A stretch of 64,000 nucleotides of DNA from Takakia lepidozioides (Eukaryota > Streptophyta > Takakiopsida > Takakiales > Takakiaceae): NCBI GenBank assembly GCA_030704615.1, contig CM060731.1:22320001-22384000 (forward strand). Reading direction: 5' to 3'. The position numbers and the translations under genes are program-made. The notes under the pieces are model-generated. The model was not told the DNA's origin, searched no databases, and was given only the letters and a program-made list of their open reading frames with translations. Positions 8,726-19,830 of this stretch are shown here, piece after piece. The first letter of the stretch is position 1, and every line of letters starts with the position of its first letter.

Positions 8726-11518
8726 ATGGGAAATTGTATAGGAAATGGTGACAGCTATGAACGACACGAATGGGTCAGAAAATGCAGCCAGCATTTGGCC
8801 AGGGGTTTGCTGGACAACAACAATACCAATATGCTTGTCTTCAATAGAAAGGACCAAGTTTCTGCAACAATTCAGAGCTCAACTAAGTCCTACAGTGGGG
8901 TATTCAGTCCATGTTCTCCTTCGTCAAAGCACCAAGAGCTGAGTGATTCAAGACTTGTAGAATCTATAAAGGAGGTGACAACTAGAGATGACTGCAGCAA
9001 TGCTTCTGATTTCAAGAAAGAACAACACACTGGAGATAACACTGCAAGTGAGGCTGAGACGAAGGACCCATCAGGAGTTGATTTGAGGGAGACATCAGCA
9101 TCAGAGGCACATGAAGACTCTAAGAAATTTGCATCTGACCTTCATTTTTATGTCGTGACCTGGAATATGAATGGCAAGGTGAGTCATTTCATTATAGTAG
9201 AAATGGAGAAATGAAAGGGAGTTGTGGCAGTTACAACAGAGACAGAAAGAGACCAGAAGAATTGGAGATCAATGATCTGGGACTCTGTCCTAATGCTAAA
9301 TTACTATGAATTGACAGAGATGATTGTACCGAATGTCTCTGAAGCAGTTGATACTGGACGTCAAACTTCTCTCAGGCTTCTCTCTCGTGCTTATGAGGAT
9401 GGTGGCTTGCTGCAGGCACCTCTTGATAATATCTCCAAGCTCCTTGATGTGACAGATGAATGTTATGACTTCTATGTCATTGGCCTCCAAGAAGCCCCCA
9501 GCTTGCCTGTTGAAGCTGACATTGCTGACGCTCTGGGTCACACCTACTGGTTTTTGTCAATCCCCTCTTGCTGTTTGGTGCCCTTCCAATATCTGTACAC
9601 TTGAGATACAACCTAATTTGACCTCGTTGCTTCTTGTTTACCTACTATTGCAGTAGCAATCTGTGCTTCTAAAGTGCAGTCTGTTCACTAAAGACCTTGT
9701 GTTGACATGGCCATGCAGTCTTGTTGGAGCAGCAGTTATGATGTCCCTCCAACTCTTTGTGTTTGCTAAGATATCTCTCCAAGTACATATCTCAGGTATT
9801 TATCTTTATGCTGTGAGCAGGTCTATTAGGGAATCTGTTGTATCTATCATGTTTCTGGATCAAGGCCAAGCTTCTGATGGAAAATCCATCCATATTCAGT
9901 GGACAGCATGGATTTTGAAGTCAGGTTAATGTGCTGAGTGCTAGTGGAAATCTGTTGATATTGGAACTATTAAGCACCCCTGCAGGTAATCTGTGTTGCT
10001 CTCCTGGACCCAAGGGAGTGTTGGTTTGGAATGGTCATGGGTATCAAGCATCACGATGATGGGACCCAGAGGCACAGTAAGGCAGAATGAAAAGGATGGC
10101 TGCAATGACAGTTGTCAGTTACAGACTATCATTCCAGTAAAGAATTGACTAGTGTCCTGCCTGTGGGAAGCAGGTCTAAAGGTAGATAAAGTGGGAGTAG
10201 GAGGCTTTGGGACTGTGGTTGGCCGCCAGAAAGGTGCTGCAGCAGTCATGTTGAACTTCAAGGAGGTTTCTCTCCTCTTCATTACTGCTCATCTTACTCG
10301 TGAGTCACATTTCCTTCCCTTCATGGTATGTACTGTCTCTTTCATATGATATTAGTATGTATCCTTTCTCTAGAGCCCTGCCTATGATAGGCTGAAGGCC
10401 CTAGAAATAAGTGGGAGCCACTTTTCATAGCTTGAAAAGTTATGTTTAGAGGGCTGTGTGGAAAGGCTTCCAAAGGCTCACTATTTTGCTTGTTCTCCAG
10501 TGCAGCTCATGAAAGCAATGTTGAGGCACGCAATGCCCAGTACCTTCGCATCTCCCAAAATGTGTTTGCCAGATCGACATCAGGCATTTGTTCCTGTATT
10601 CCATCATCAGCTGTTGCTGATGAGCCCCATTGCAAGGTCCCAGGGATGACCTCCAATTTTGTGGAAGAATCGGATTTCGTAGTATGGCTTGGCGATCTCA
10701 ACTACCGTGTAGAAATGCCCCGCAGCTCTGTGGGATTTTTAATCAACCACAACCTGGAGGAGGTAAAATTGTTTGCTTTTGGACTTGGATTTGCCTTTGT
10801 CTTCTCTCACTCACATCTCTTCTCAGGAACATTTATTGGGTCTTGGTTAAGATGGATGATGGTGGTATGGCAGGTGTTGTGGGCCAAGGACCAGCTGTCA
10901 AGAGCAGTGCAGAGCGGCCAAGTCTTCAAGGGTTTTGAGGAAGGGCCTCTCTTGTTCCCACCCACATACAAGTACGATATTGGCACTGACAACTATGACA
11001 CGAGCTCTAAGGTATGGTCGGTTACTCAATCTTGACTGTACAACATTCCCTGCAAGTAGTGCCTATGACATAGTTCTTGCAGGATACAAACCTTCATGGA
11101 GCCAAGATGTTGGGTTTTGGGCTTTAACCTGCCAGGTTGAAAAGTCACCCCAGAATTACAAGTGCCCAACATTTGCTAACAAGGTGAAATAAGGAAGCAG
11201 ATACATCCTGGTTGCACTACTATTGTTTGTCATACTGGCCATGCTTGTAAATTATCGTCAAAAAGCCATAAGCTAACCCAGTATGGATCAAGTCTTTCTA
11301 AGTACACAATGTCATTCTCTTACTCCTGTCTTCTGTGGGTGTGGATTCAGGAAAGAGTACCATCATGGACAGATAGGATTCTCTATAAAGTGAGCCACTC
11401 AAGCTCCATCAAGGTTGAATTGCAGGGCTACACGTCGATAGGTTGTGTGAAAAGTTCAGATCATCGGCCAGTGAAAGCATATCTTGCATTGAAGAATCTC
11501 AAGGAGAGCAGCTCATGA
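8726..11518 (+). CDS. IP5P11: Inositol polyphosphate 5-phosphatase, plant type IV-like (5PTASE11 type), 450 aa
   Basis: Seven exons join in frame: 8726-9178, 9416-9549, 9719-9795, 10174-10299, 10506-10762, 10874-11011 and 11351-11518 (1,353 nt). All introns are GT-AG. The enzyme removes the 5-phosphate of inositol phosphates and phosphoinositides. Motifs in order are VVTWNMNGK, GLQEAP (metal-binding Glu), GVGGFGTVVGRQKGA, TAHL, VWLGDLNYRVE (catalytic Asp-Asn), FPPTYKYD, RVPSWTDRIL and SSDHRPVKA (catalytic His). The short catalytic-domain-only layout and details such as SLQLFVF match the 5PTASE11 branch, not the WD40-bearing plant enzymes. I chose the ATG at 8726 because the product then begins MGNC, a myristoylation-type N-terminus; ATG 8666 is the alternative. 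Residues 1-145 are a low-complexity Ser/Glu-rich tail ahead of the catalytic domain. I recognise this family from memory; the splice sites were read directly. Confidence 0.93.
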
Positions 11519-12345
11519 TTGGGCTTTTCATCCATTGGTGTCGCAATGAACCAATTATTTATTTTTGCTGCTCCTAAATAATGCAGTAACATGACAAAGA
11601 GCTTGCTTTGCATGACTGCTTGGTTTCCAGTTCGAACAGTACAGAAAACATGACCGAGTGAGCTTTTTTTCCAACCTGATTTGCAATCAGACTCAATTTC
11701 ACTTAAACAGAGAGCTGCCTAATACTGCTGAGGGCAACATCTTAACCGTTCCAAGAGGAATGTAGCAAGAATGTTATTCAAAATGGAAACAATCAACCAC
11801 AAATTCATCTTTTGTTGGATCCATTCATCACATCTCTTTTGATGGCCATGCTCTATTCTGTCGTTCTCAAGCTCTTCAATCTGGGCTTGGATTTTATTAG
11901 GCCTCCTTGCTCTTTGATTCTCTGAAGGTTTACAGTACATGCGCCTGAACAGCTGATATGCATGGCAAACTGAGCGAAGGGACCACCTAGAGGATCGACC
12001 ATGCCCAAAAGTGACATGAAAAGGAGGTCTCCACCTTCAATATTGTGTACATATACAGTAGCATTCACATTGGTAACATGTAAAGAGGTAGCGATTAGGG
12101 CACAAATTGAATGTTTGGTTTCGTGTTCAAACTACAGCAACAAGATTGATTTAATTGTTAGGCCAGTTTTTTTCTGTAGATGTGCAATACTATTTGCCTC
12201 AACTGAACGTGATCGTGCAGAAGCTAGCATAACTTGTGTTGTCATTTGACACAAAGGATTAGTCTGGTGCCTGGGGTGGGAATGTAAAGGTTGGTAGAAT
12301 GTGACCACACCTATGTGGGAAGGTGGAGGTTGGTAGAATGAGACA
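11519..12345. other. 3' flank of the 5-phosphatase gene; no further gene seen
   Basis: Presumed 3' UTR followed by anonymous sequence. AT-rich stretches (ATTATTTATTTTT near 11555) could serve in polyadenylation, but no single signal is convincing. Confidence 0.4.
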
Positions 12346-12465
12346 GAGGTCCCGGCCCCGCAGTCAAGGTTAGGGCACTCCTTGCGCAGGCGCTGCACCT
12401 TGCCGGAGTCGTCCACCTTGTAGAACTTTCTTCTTTTTGTGTTTTAGCTTCTTGGGCTTGGTGTA
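12346..12465 (-). pseudogene. eS31 (RPS27A, ubiquitin-fusion ribosomal protein) pseudogene fragment
   Basis: The minus strand encodes [14 protein letters not shown] and then, in a different frame, [19 protein letters not shown] followed by LDCGAGT. These are consecutive parts of the eS31 domain of the ubiquitin-eS31 fusion, including the first Cys of its zinc ribbon. About six codons between them are missing and the frame is broken. The ubiquitin moiety and the rest of the zinc ribbon are absent. The fragment butts directly against the gypsy remnant at about 12470, suggesting a retro-derived or rearranged scrap rather than a gene. Confidence 0.82.
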
Positions 12466-12599
12466 GGTGAACTAAATCAACGATTTCGGACCGTTCTGTT
12501 TTTAGGTTTTGGCCGAGTTGAACATTCTCGCACACGTTTTCCTTTGCTCTCTCGCAGTTGTCTTCTCTCCGCAGGTACACGCGTTCCGTCTCTTGCCTG

Positions 12600-13136
12600 T
12601 GTTGGTTTTTGGACTACGAGGATTGCACTCGGTTTGGGGACTCTCGCAGATCCAAGGAGGCAGACCGGGCCTACAAACCCTGTGATCCCTCGCGCCTTCT
12701 TTGAACCACCCGAAGATGTTTGAATTTGGAAAGGGCAACGCTCCAAATCCGCCTCAGTGAGGCCCAAGCCTGCAACTGTTGCTCTCCCCAACATCAATGG
12801 TTGTGCTCCCAAATCCAACAAGACTCGCAGTGGCCTATACCTCCTCCCGACTGGGCCACTCAACTGAAATATTCCATCCTGATTGTCCACCAGAACTACT
12901 CCAAGAGTCATCATGCTGCGCTCAATGGTTAGCCTAGCTGGCAACTCCTGCAACCTTGCAGCTGCCGCTTGCCATGGCGCAGCCGTGGCTGACTTCACCC
13001 TCGAATCCAAGGCATCCATAGACTGCACCTTATCTGCTATCCCCGCAGATAGTGCCGATGCATCGCCACTATCACAAAGTCTAGTTGCTAGTCTGAACAC
13101 AGCAGCTGGCCGTATCCCCGGCATTGCAATGGTCAT
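12600..13136 (-). pseudogene. Retropepsin-like aspartic protease of gypsy copy 1
   Basis: The reading frame contains RVLLDLGAQPLMLG with the catalytic Asp codon near 12815. Retropepsins have D-S/T-G, so the D-L-G here lacks the usual hydroxyl residue. It is followed by LGLTEADLERCPFQIQTS, a segment typical of plant gypsy proteases. After about residue 145 the frame departs from the family. The domain would process the Gag-Pol polyprotein. The copy is not expected to be active. Confidence 0.7.
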
Positions 13137-13639
13137 TGCAGAAAACTATGGAGGTTGGCAAACAACCGTAGTCGCCCCCAACAATGTACTAGCTACATCT
13201 TGCTTTGCAGCACCACCTACTGGCATTTCCCGAGCCACACCTACTCTCCCCAATGATACTCGTGGCTCTACCTATGACACACTTGGGCGAGCGGGTACCA
13301 TCGATGGCGTAGTTGGTACTGTCTCAGCCAATGTAAAGGACTGTGGAAGCCTTGTCTGATGACTTGCTTCCCCCCTTTGTGGATCAAAATCCACATTCGC
13401 TCCTCTTGGCTCAGGAGCAACCGTTGTTGTTCAAGTAACAGCAGCAACAGAGTCCAATATATGCAATGACCATGCAAGTGTGGCTCCACACATGAAGCTC
13501 GTACCAATCTGGTCTTCCCTAGGCATATGAGGTTGTGCAGGTGGGGCTTGAACCTCATGCCTTGGAGCTGGCGCAACATGAGTAGTGGCCATGACAGCAA
13601 GATGTTGCTCTAGCTGGGCAAGTCTATCCACCATGCCTT

Positions 13640-14574
13640 GGTCATGACCTTGACCTGTGCTCCTTGGTTTTGGTTACGACCTCCACCACGACCTCTACCT
13701 CCTCTACCTCTCTGGACTACATTGCCTCGTCCTCGGCCATCATTGTTCCCTTGGAACTGGCCTGGCCGTAGCTCCGGATGCAAGTCATAACAATGGGCCT
13801 CCTCATGTCCATACTTTTCACAATGCCCACGCTGTAGTTGTGTAGGTTGTGCCTGTGCCGGCCCTTTGTCTCTCTCTGGGCAATCCTTCTTGACATGGGG
13901 TCCTCCTTCTCCTCAGCTCCTTGTCCAGGATCCCATACCAGAACTGGGCTGTCTGAGCTTCTGTAAGCCTTTGGGTTACGTTTATCAAGCGCCTCATGCG
14001 AGTGTAAACCTCCCTCAAACTCTCGGTAGGTCTTCGTTCGAACTCTTGCAAGCTCCGTAACTTCTCTGTCATTATCCCTTGGTAGTTTGTCTTTAACTCC
14101 TCGAAGAACTCCACAACTGGGTTAAAGGCAGGCATAGGTGCTGGTGCTGCAGCAGGAGCTTGAATGGATTTCCCAGCTCCTGTACCACTTGTCCCACTAC
14201 TAGTGCTTACAGTTGGAGATGTTGGTGTAGCTGCTGGTGTCGCCGCTGCCCTTGTGCCTCTAGTCATGGAGACATAGTCAGGTGACCAATACTCTCGCCA
14301 CTCCTCAATCTCCATCTCATGTTCCCGCCTGAACTCATGGTAATCGTCCATTGGGCGGGCCCTCAAGGTGCTGAAACAACCCCTTCCACGCCATAAAATG
14401 CGTAAACAGTTGTGGATTGCACATCTGCTGCAAATCCCACCAACTATCAAACTCTTGTATGAAATCATCAAGCTCGATGGTGCCCACAGCTCCAGAGTAC
14501 CGACGTGGCCCCTTGGTAGCTCCATACATTTCCTCCATCGTGTCCCACAACAATGGCAAAAATATAACCACCAA
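13640..14574 (-). pseudogene. Gypsy gag (capsid and nucleocapsid) remnant, copy 1
   Basis: Two overlapping frames together give a Retrotrans_gag-like protein. TIELDDFIQEFDSWWDLQQM and FTHFMAWKGLFQHLEGPP come from the first frame. After a small insertion near 14345, MDDYHEFRREHE and RRPTESLREVYTRMRRLI with AQFWYGILDKELRRR come from the second. Next comes part of the first CCHC knuckle (GPHVKKDCPER) in a shifted frame, and a second knuckle-like segment that has lost its first Cys (RGHCEKYGHEEAHC). The N-terminal half of knuckle 1 is deleted. An RG-rich stretch follows at about 13660-13760. Confidence 0.78.
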
Positions 14575-14599
14575 CCGACGAGGTTTTATGGTGACTTGT

Positions 14600-16269
14600 A
14601 TTATTATTATGTCATGCTCTCCGTATTGAAGGCTAAATTTTCTGCTCGAAAATATATCTCCAACGCACTTGGCTGTATTCCATTATGAAATATGTCATAG
14701 TGAGAACCAGACGAGGACGCCAGAGAAAACATAATGACGTAGTTGGACATGGTGCCACCCACGGATTCACAAGGTTTGGCCCTTCACTTGTCAAGGGAGT
14801 TTGCCACATTGCACCATGTGGCGAGCTTTCGTTTTGGCTATCGTAGCTCTAATAGCGACATCTGGGGTTTGTAGCCTCGGTAATACTCCCCCATTCCCAT
14901 TCCAATTACGTTCGATAATGGCCACCGGTTGACCCTGCTCGCGGCCCAATTTTATCCAAGTTTCGCAGGCCAACCAACCCCGCCGCTTGCCGGGTCCGCC
15001 CGGTGGCCATTATCTAGTACATAATCTGATACTAAACAAAAGAGAAAAAAAAACCAGGTTTGGCCTGCCAAACTTGGATAAAATTGGGCCTGACAATACA
15101 CAAAAAACACAAAAAAAACAACTTGGGTAATTTTGGCCCTATCCGTCATACGTAACAGAAAAAAAACTGCTCCCAGGTGTTTCCCTTTCAATTGAAAAAG
15201 AAAAAGAAAAAAAGAAACATAAAAGGCAATTAAGAACAAAAAAAACCAGAGAAAAAACAAACCAGGTTTTGTCGAAAATTGAATAGATGGCTTGCGCTGA
15301 TCAGTTTCGCAACTTGTCTGTAGTCTAATTTCGTCAAAGCATCTTCAAAGAATCTTCTAGAGATATATAATATTATCTTGCAGAGTACAATCCAAATCCA
15401 TCAAAGCATCTTCTAAGGAATTCTAAGAATATATCAGGGATTCTCTTATCCTGGCATGAACCTTTGCCGCATGCTACCCAAACCTGGAAGGTGGACACTG
15501 GACCCCTTTAGGCCGTCCCACATCTCCTTGCAACCCACACCCACCACCCGGCAGCTTGTGCCCTTCCAACTCGGCTACATGTTGCTTGTGATTAGTTTGT
15601 GGATTAGTTTGTGGATTGGGTAAGTCGATCTTTTCCATCACCGCCTCCAGTGCTGCCCACATTGATGCAAAGATCAGCTCAAGTTAGCTGCTGCTGGGTG
15701 TCTTCAGCCCTAGCCCGCCAGCCCCCTTGGGCATTACCTCTATGATCTATCTTATGTCCATTTTTCACGCATCTCTCTGTGGCTCGACAGGGAGTAGTTG
15801 AAGGAAACAAAACTGTTGTACACATTTTGAGCAGCCATATACAACAGCAACACGAGCAATGTAGCTAGTCACACACTACGCAATCCGAGCGCCAGCTCAA
15901 GTCAAACTTGAGAAGTGCTTAGTCACCTCTCGAAACTCTGGAGATATCCCCTTTGAAATGGGACAACTTTATTATCAAGCATCATTTTCCTCCGTATATT
16001 GTTTCGGTATCCGTCCCTATTTCCATCATTCCATCCCACCCTTCTAGTACGAACCCAACCACCTTCCTGCATTTGCATATATGGAAGATAAATCTTATGA
16101 CGCTGATTACTTTCATCATCAAAAGACTGGCTTAGTGGGGTATCAGAGCAGGACCTAACACTCAAAACTTCCGCGGTACTCACACACGCACACACACAGT
16201 AGCTGCAGGCCAAAACTGGCCACTGCCTCTTGAGAGTTTTCATCACTGAAATGACCAGATGTAGAAAAA
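14600..16269. other. No gene seen; foldback-type repeats inside
   Basis: Apart from the interleaved inverted repeats at 14916-15092 and A/T-rich tracts near 15040-15260, the sequence is anonymous. A TCAAAGCATCTTC motif is repeated near 15336 and 15396. Confidence 0.4.
14916..15092. repeat. Two interleaved inverted repeats
   Basis: Arm A (GATAATGGCCACCGGT, 14916-14931) pairs with CCGGTGGCCATTATC at about 15000-15014. Arm B (CCCAATTTTATCCAAGTTT plus GGCAGGCC-like bases, about 14945-14973) pairs with the reverse complement at about 15057-15089. The order is A-B-A'-B', so the two hairpins cannot form together without a pseudoknot. This could be the overlap of two nested foldback elements. Confidence 0.7.
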
Positions 16270-16365
16270 ATAGCCTGAGAGAAAAGGCCTACAACTGACC
16301 CCAGTCAGCAATAGAAAAATAAGCCTGAGAGAAAAGGCCTACAACTGACCACAGTCAGCAATAGT
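16270..16365. repeat. Tandem duplication of the cyclophilin stop-codon region
   Basis: GCCTGAGAGAAAAGGCCTAC and ACTGACC.CAGTCAGCAATAG occur at about 16272-16314 and again at 16323-16365, a period of about 51 bp. The second copy carries the terminal codons and stop of the adjacent cyclophilin on the minus strand. The first lies just downstream in its 3' UTR. Confidence 0.85.
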
Positions 16366-16855
16366 AACCTTTTGCCTGGTCGATCCACTTTGAGAACCAA
16401 CCTTCTCAATGTCTTTCACCACATTCATGCCCTCCACAACTTGTCCAAACACCACGGCTGCCATAAAGCCATGGGGTGGCCACAGTGCACAGGAAAAACT
16501 GAGACCCATTGGTGTTTTTCCCTGCGTTGGCCATGGACAAAATTCCAGCGCCCGTGTGCTTCTTGGTGAAGTTCTCATCTGCAAACTTTTCACCATAGAT
16601 CGACTCCCCGCCAGTGCCGTTACCCTTGGTGAAGTCACCTCCCTGGCACATGAACTCAGGGATCACGCGGTGAAACGAGGAGCCCTTGAAGTGGAGGGGC
16701 TTCCCTGAAGCACCCTTCCCCTTCTCCCCAGTGCAGAGGGCACGGAAGTTCTCGGCAGTCTTCGGGACTGTGTCAGCATACAACTCCATGATAATTTTCC
16801 CAGATGGCTTGCCGCCAATGTGGATGTCAAAAAATACACGGGGATTTGAAGCCAT
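16339..16855 (-). pseudogene. Cytosolic-type cyclophilin (peptidyl-prolyl isomerase) with one frameshift
   Basis: Starting at the ATG at 16853-16855 ([15 protein letters not shown]), the frame encodes a single-domain cyclophilin A-type protein. Active-site motifs are [14 protein letters not shown], the plant-specific KGKGASGKP loop region and NGSQFFLCT. At about 16456, within the expected KHVVFG segment, two bases are missing and the frame shifts. The expected C-terminus ([13 protein letters not shown], then VTIADCGQL and a stop at 16339-16341) continues in the next frame. The corrected length would be about 172 residues, the normal size. Everything else, including a 5' UTR intron, is intact. 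Either this is a recently inactivated gene or the indel is an assembly error; the sequence alone cannot decide. Confidence 0.85.
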
Positions 16856-16859
16856 CGTG

Positions 16860-17233
16860 CTGCACATTGAAACAGTTGTGTCAGATAACCTTTCATCACA
16901 TTTCCAATACGTCCGGTTTGGGAGAAATAGGGTTAAAATGAAGGCTAGAATCCCCACACAACTAGGACAATTCTAACTTTCAGATCCTGTGCAGCCCAAT
17001 GCCCTTTCCTATCCATCTAGAATAGCCAATCGCATCAGCTAACTAACACCTCCTCCGAAGCATCAAGCGCCTTCCCAAGAAAATGAGCACCTTACTCTTC
17101 AATATTCACATTAACACAACCAGACTAGCGACTTCCCACCGTCCAGAACAAAAGAAACACTCGTAACAGACATCTAGAGCTAAGCAAAATCCGAAAAGGG
17201 CACAGATTGGCGCACAAGTTCGCAGACAGATAC
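16860..17233 (-). other. 5' UTR intron of the cyclophilin gene
   Basis: On the minus strand, GATTCAG|GTATCTG (boundary 17234/17233) is a good donor. The acceptor ATGTGCAG ends at 16860, four bases before the ATG. The leader exon would run from about 17234 up to 17400-17460. An intron directly before the start codon shows this copy is not a processed retrogene. Confidence 0.65.
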
Positions 17234-17464
17234 CTGAATCGTAGAGGCTGCGAACAGGAATCCGATCGCTGAAGAAATCACAAAGACAAGCCCGACGTCG
17301 TAAAGGATTGCGGCTTCAGACCAAGGGAGAGATGGAGGCAGGCTGCCTTCTTTTCAGCAGCGGTCGGGAGGTCGCACTTGCCAACCTTCGGCTTAGACCT
17401 GACCGTCGATCTCCATCCACCGCTGCGATCGTCTAGGGTTTTGTAGCTGACCCTACAGAGCGTA

Positions 17465-18104
17465 TTTCAACGTATGCTTATCGTATATTCTTTAGTAGGT
17501 ACCAGCCAGATGTAGGTGGCACACAGGTATGTATGTAGGTGGGTAGGTACCAGAATACGTGTTTTTTTGGTATACATAAGAAGACCTCTCCATTTGTTTG
17601 ATTTATTTTCATTCATTCTCATTACATCCACTCCTGAGCAAATATTTATTTATTTATTTTATTCTATTTTTAAAAAAGGGAAAACATTGGGAGCGACAGC
17701 TCACAAATCAGGCCCCTTAATAGTGAGAGGAGAAAATAATAAAAAATTAAAAAAACCTCTTTCAAGTAACTGCTCCTTGAATGCGTAGAAATTGGACATC
17801 GCCCAAGGGAAGGGGGAGAAGAATATACCACTCCCATCAAGTAGCAGGATTTGACCTAGAATCGTCTGGGTGGCCCCGAGTGCACTAACCAACTCTATGA
17901 GCGGGTAGCATTCCCAATTCGTCATTGGGCCAGGGCCCCAGCCACGTGAGAACACCTAGAGTCACCACACTCGTGGTTTTCAGCCCATTTGGGCAGCTAA
18001 CCTGCCCTCCATTCTAAGTGGTCAACTAGGGCCAGGTTAGGGCGAGAAAATTCCGGCACCCCCATCTTGCGCATGGTGGCGCTCGTCTCCCAACACCCCC
18101 CTCC
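17465..18104. other. No gene seen; possible tRNA-derived SINE at about 17835-17950
   Basis: TTTA-rich microsatellite near 17642-17660. On the minus strand about 17835-17915 reads CTCATAGAGTTGGTTAGTGC (A-box-like) and then AGGTCAAATCC (B-box-like) at tRNA spacing. No target duplication was found, so this is only a candidate SINE. Confidence 0.4.
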
Positions 18105-18646
18105 TAGGGAATAGCAAAAAGGCTGTGTTAAGCGGGACGCCATAAAAATGAGAGTTTTGGGCTGGCCTGGGCCGCTGCCCGGGGTCTAGACCATGGAACC
18201 AAGCCAGAGTCTGGGCCTGTGAGGACTGGACGTCCTGCGCCACCCCATCCATACAGGAACTCATGGCGAACAAATTTCGGCTGATGCCCGTCCTTTCCTG
18301 CTATCTCGGGGTTGCAGTGGCCCGGGCTTAGAAAGCCCGGGAAAGATTTGCTAGCCCTGGGTAAATATTCCGTGGACCCGGGAAAGATCTCTTTACCCTG
18401 GGATATGAAGACACCCAGAAATATTGCAGACGAATATTCCTTGACGCCCTTTAACCCTGGGTTACATAAGGCCAGTTTTCATCTGTCGACCATGTATTCT
18501 ACATCACGAATTTTCTAGGTTGTCTCGCGTACGAGAGCACTGCCTCTACGCCAAACAACAAAGGCGTCGTTTTTACTGAGCACACATCCGTTTTCCTTCC
18601 TGTTTGTTGGATCTCGTGTATCGTTAAATGTCTCTGCGAAACGAGG
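18105..18646 (+). repeat. Left long inverted terminal repeat
   Basis: Pairs with 24526-25035 in inverse orientation. It contains short hairpins of its own: CCCGGGCTTAGAAAGCCCGGG at about 18321-18342, and repeated (G)CCCTGGG/CCCGGG boxes spaced through 18350-18470. Similarity weakens outside about 18070. Confidence 0.85.
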
Positions 18647-19830
18647 ACAGACTCTCTTGAGGACTCCAAAGATACTTGAAAAATACCCCCAAGCAGTTCG
18701 GCAGAGGTTAAGGATTTCCCCTTGAAAGCACAGAACCATATCCCAACGTAGAAATACTGGAAGAGAAGGTTTAAAAACTCGCAGACCTGGGGCCTTGGGA
18801 AAACATACTTGTTGGTGGTCAACACCCATGGCCGATGAGCCCTCGGGTTGGGCTGAATGAGTACGCGTAGGAATAGAGTGGCACAGGATCCCGTTCAGGT
18901 CTAGAACAATTAGTTTTGACTTTTCAATGAAAGGAGCTTTTGAAGGGGTGTCACGGGGTCTCACCTCAGTGGGTTGGGAGACAACAGTCACCCCGGAGGG
19001 CAAAGTTTCGGTCCATCTGCAGCCTGGATCAGGCAAACTACCACCCTCTCCCCTACAGCTTCCCCTTTTCCCCCATCATCAGCAATGACCCCCCCATCGT
19101 CCATGTAATCCCCACCAACTTGCTGGACCTCTCCCTCTTCAACGAGTGGACCCTGCCCCCCACTGTGAATATCATCAACAACAGGCTGGACCTCGGTCAC
19201 ATCCCTACCCACTACAATTACTTCCTCCTTGTCAGGTACAATGGTCGCAGCAGGGGGTCTTCTATAATGCCACCCATCACACCCCCTTTTTGCCCCATCA
19301 TGAGTTCCACTATCTTCTTCAGTTGTGCTTCTATTCCCATCTCCCGCTCCGCAGAGAGAGCCGCAAGCCTCTCCAGGGCCCCGATGCGGGCTGCCATTGA
19401 GTTCCCCGCCCCTCCCTACGCATACAAACACCCACCCGTACTGTTAAAAACCAGAAGAAGAGGCCGAATGTGCAGGATTTCAAGCATTCGGAGATGGCTG
19501 GGTTTGGCATAACACCCCTCGTGTACCATGCGTGGGGGCCCCATATACCCACCAAATCTTAGTACAACAACAGATTCATGAATGGAAACCGGACTTCAAA
19601 ACATACCTGGCTCAAAACAGACTCTGATGGGGTGCCAGTCGCAGCGTTCTTTTGCTCCGCCCCGAGCTCGACAGTGGCGGGCTCCGCGCTTTGCGTCTTT
19701 TCTGTATTTGCCCATCCACACACTGTCAGTACAAAATGCCAGGAGCATATGGACAAAGCACTGCCCTGCATATCACATAAACAACTAATTATGCACAAGG
19801 AATAAAACCCACTCGTGGGTGTCTCTTCCA

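Larger units (their letters stand above)
12480..14590 (-). mobile_element. Ty3/gypsy retrotransposon remnant, copy 1 (gag to protease)
   Basis: On the minus strand the order is gag N-terminus (14574 downward), gag core, a broken zinc knuckle, an Arg/Gly-rich linker, a long Pro/Ala/His linker shared with the 39-kb copy, then a retropepsin-like domain ending near 12480. Reverse transcriptase, RNase H and integrase are missing. No LTRs are seen. Multiple frameshifts separate the pieces. The long linker (about 13180-13640) is closely similar to 39090-39530, so the two are copies of one family. Confidence 0.85.

Noticed and set aside
16409-16976. ORFs opposite and overlapping the first cyclophilin
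   Set aside because: These are antisense or shifted frames of the cyclophilin coding sequence.
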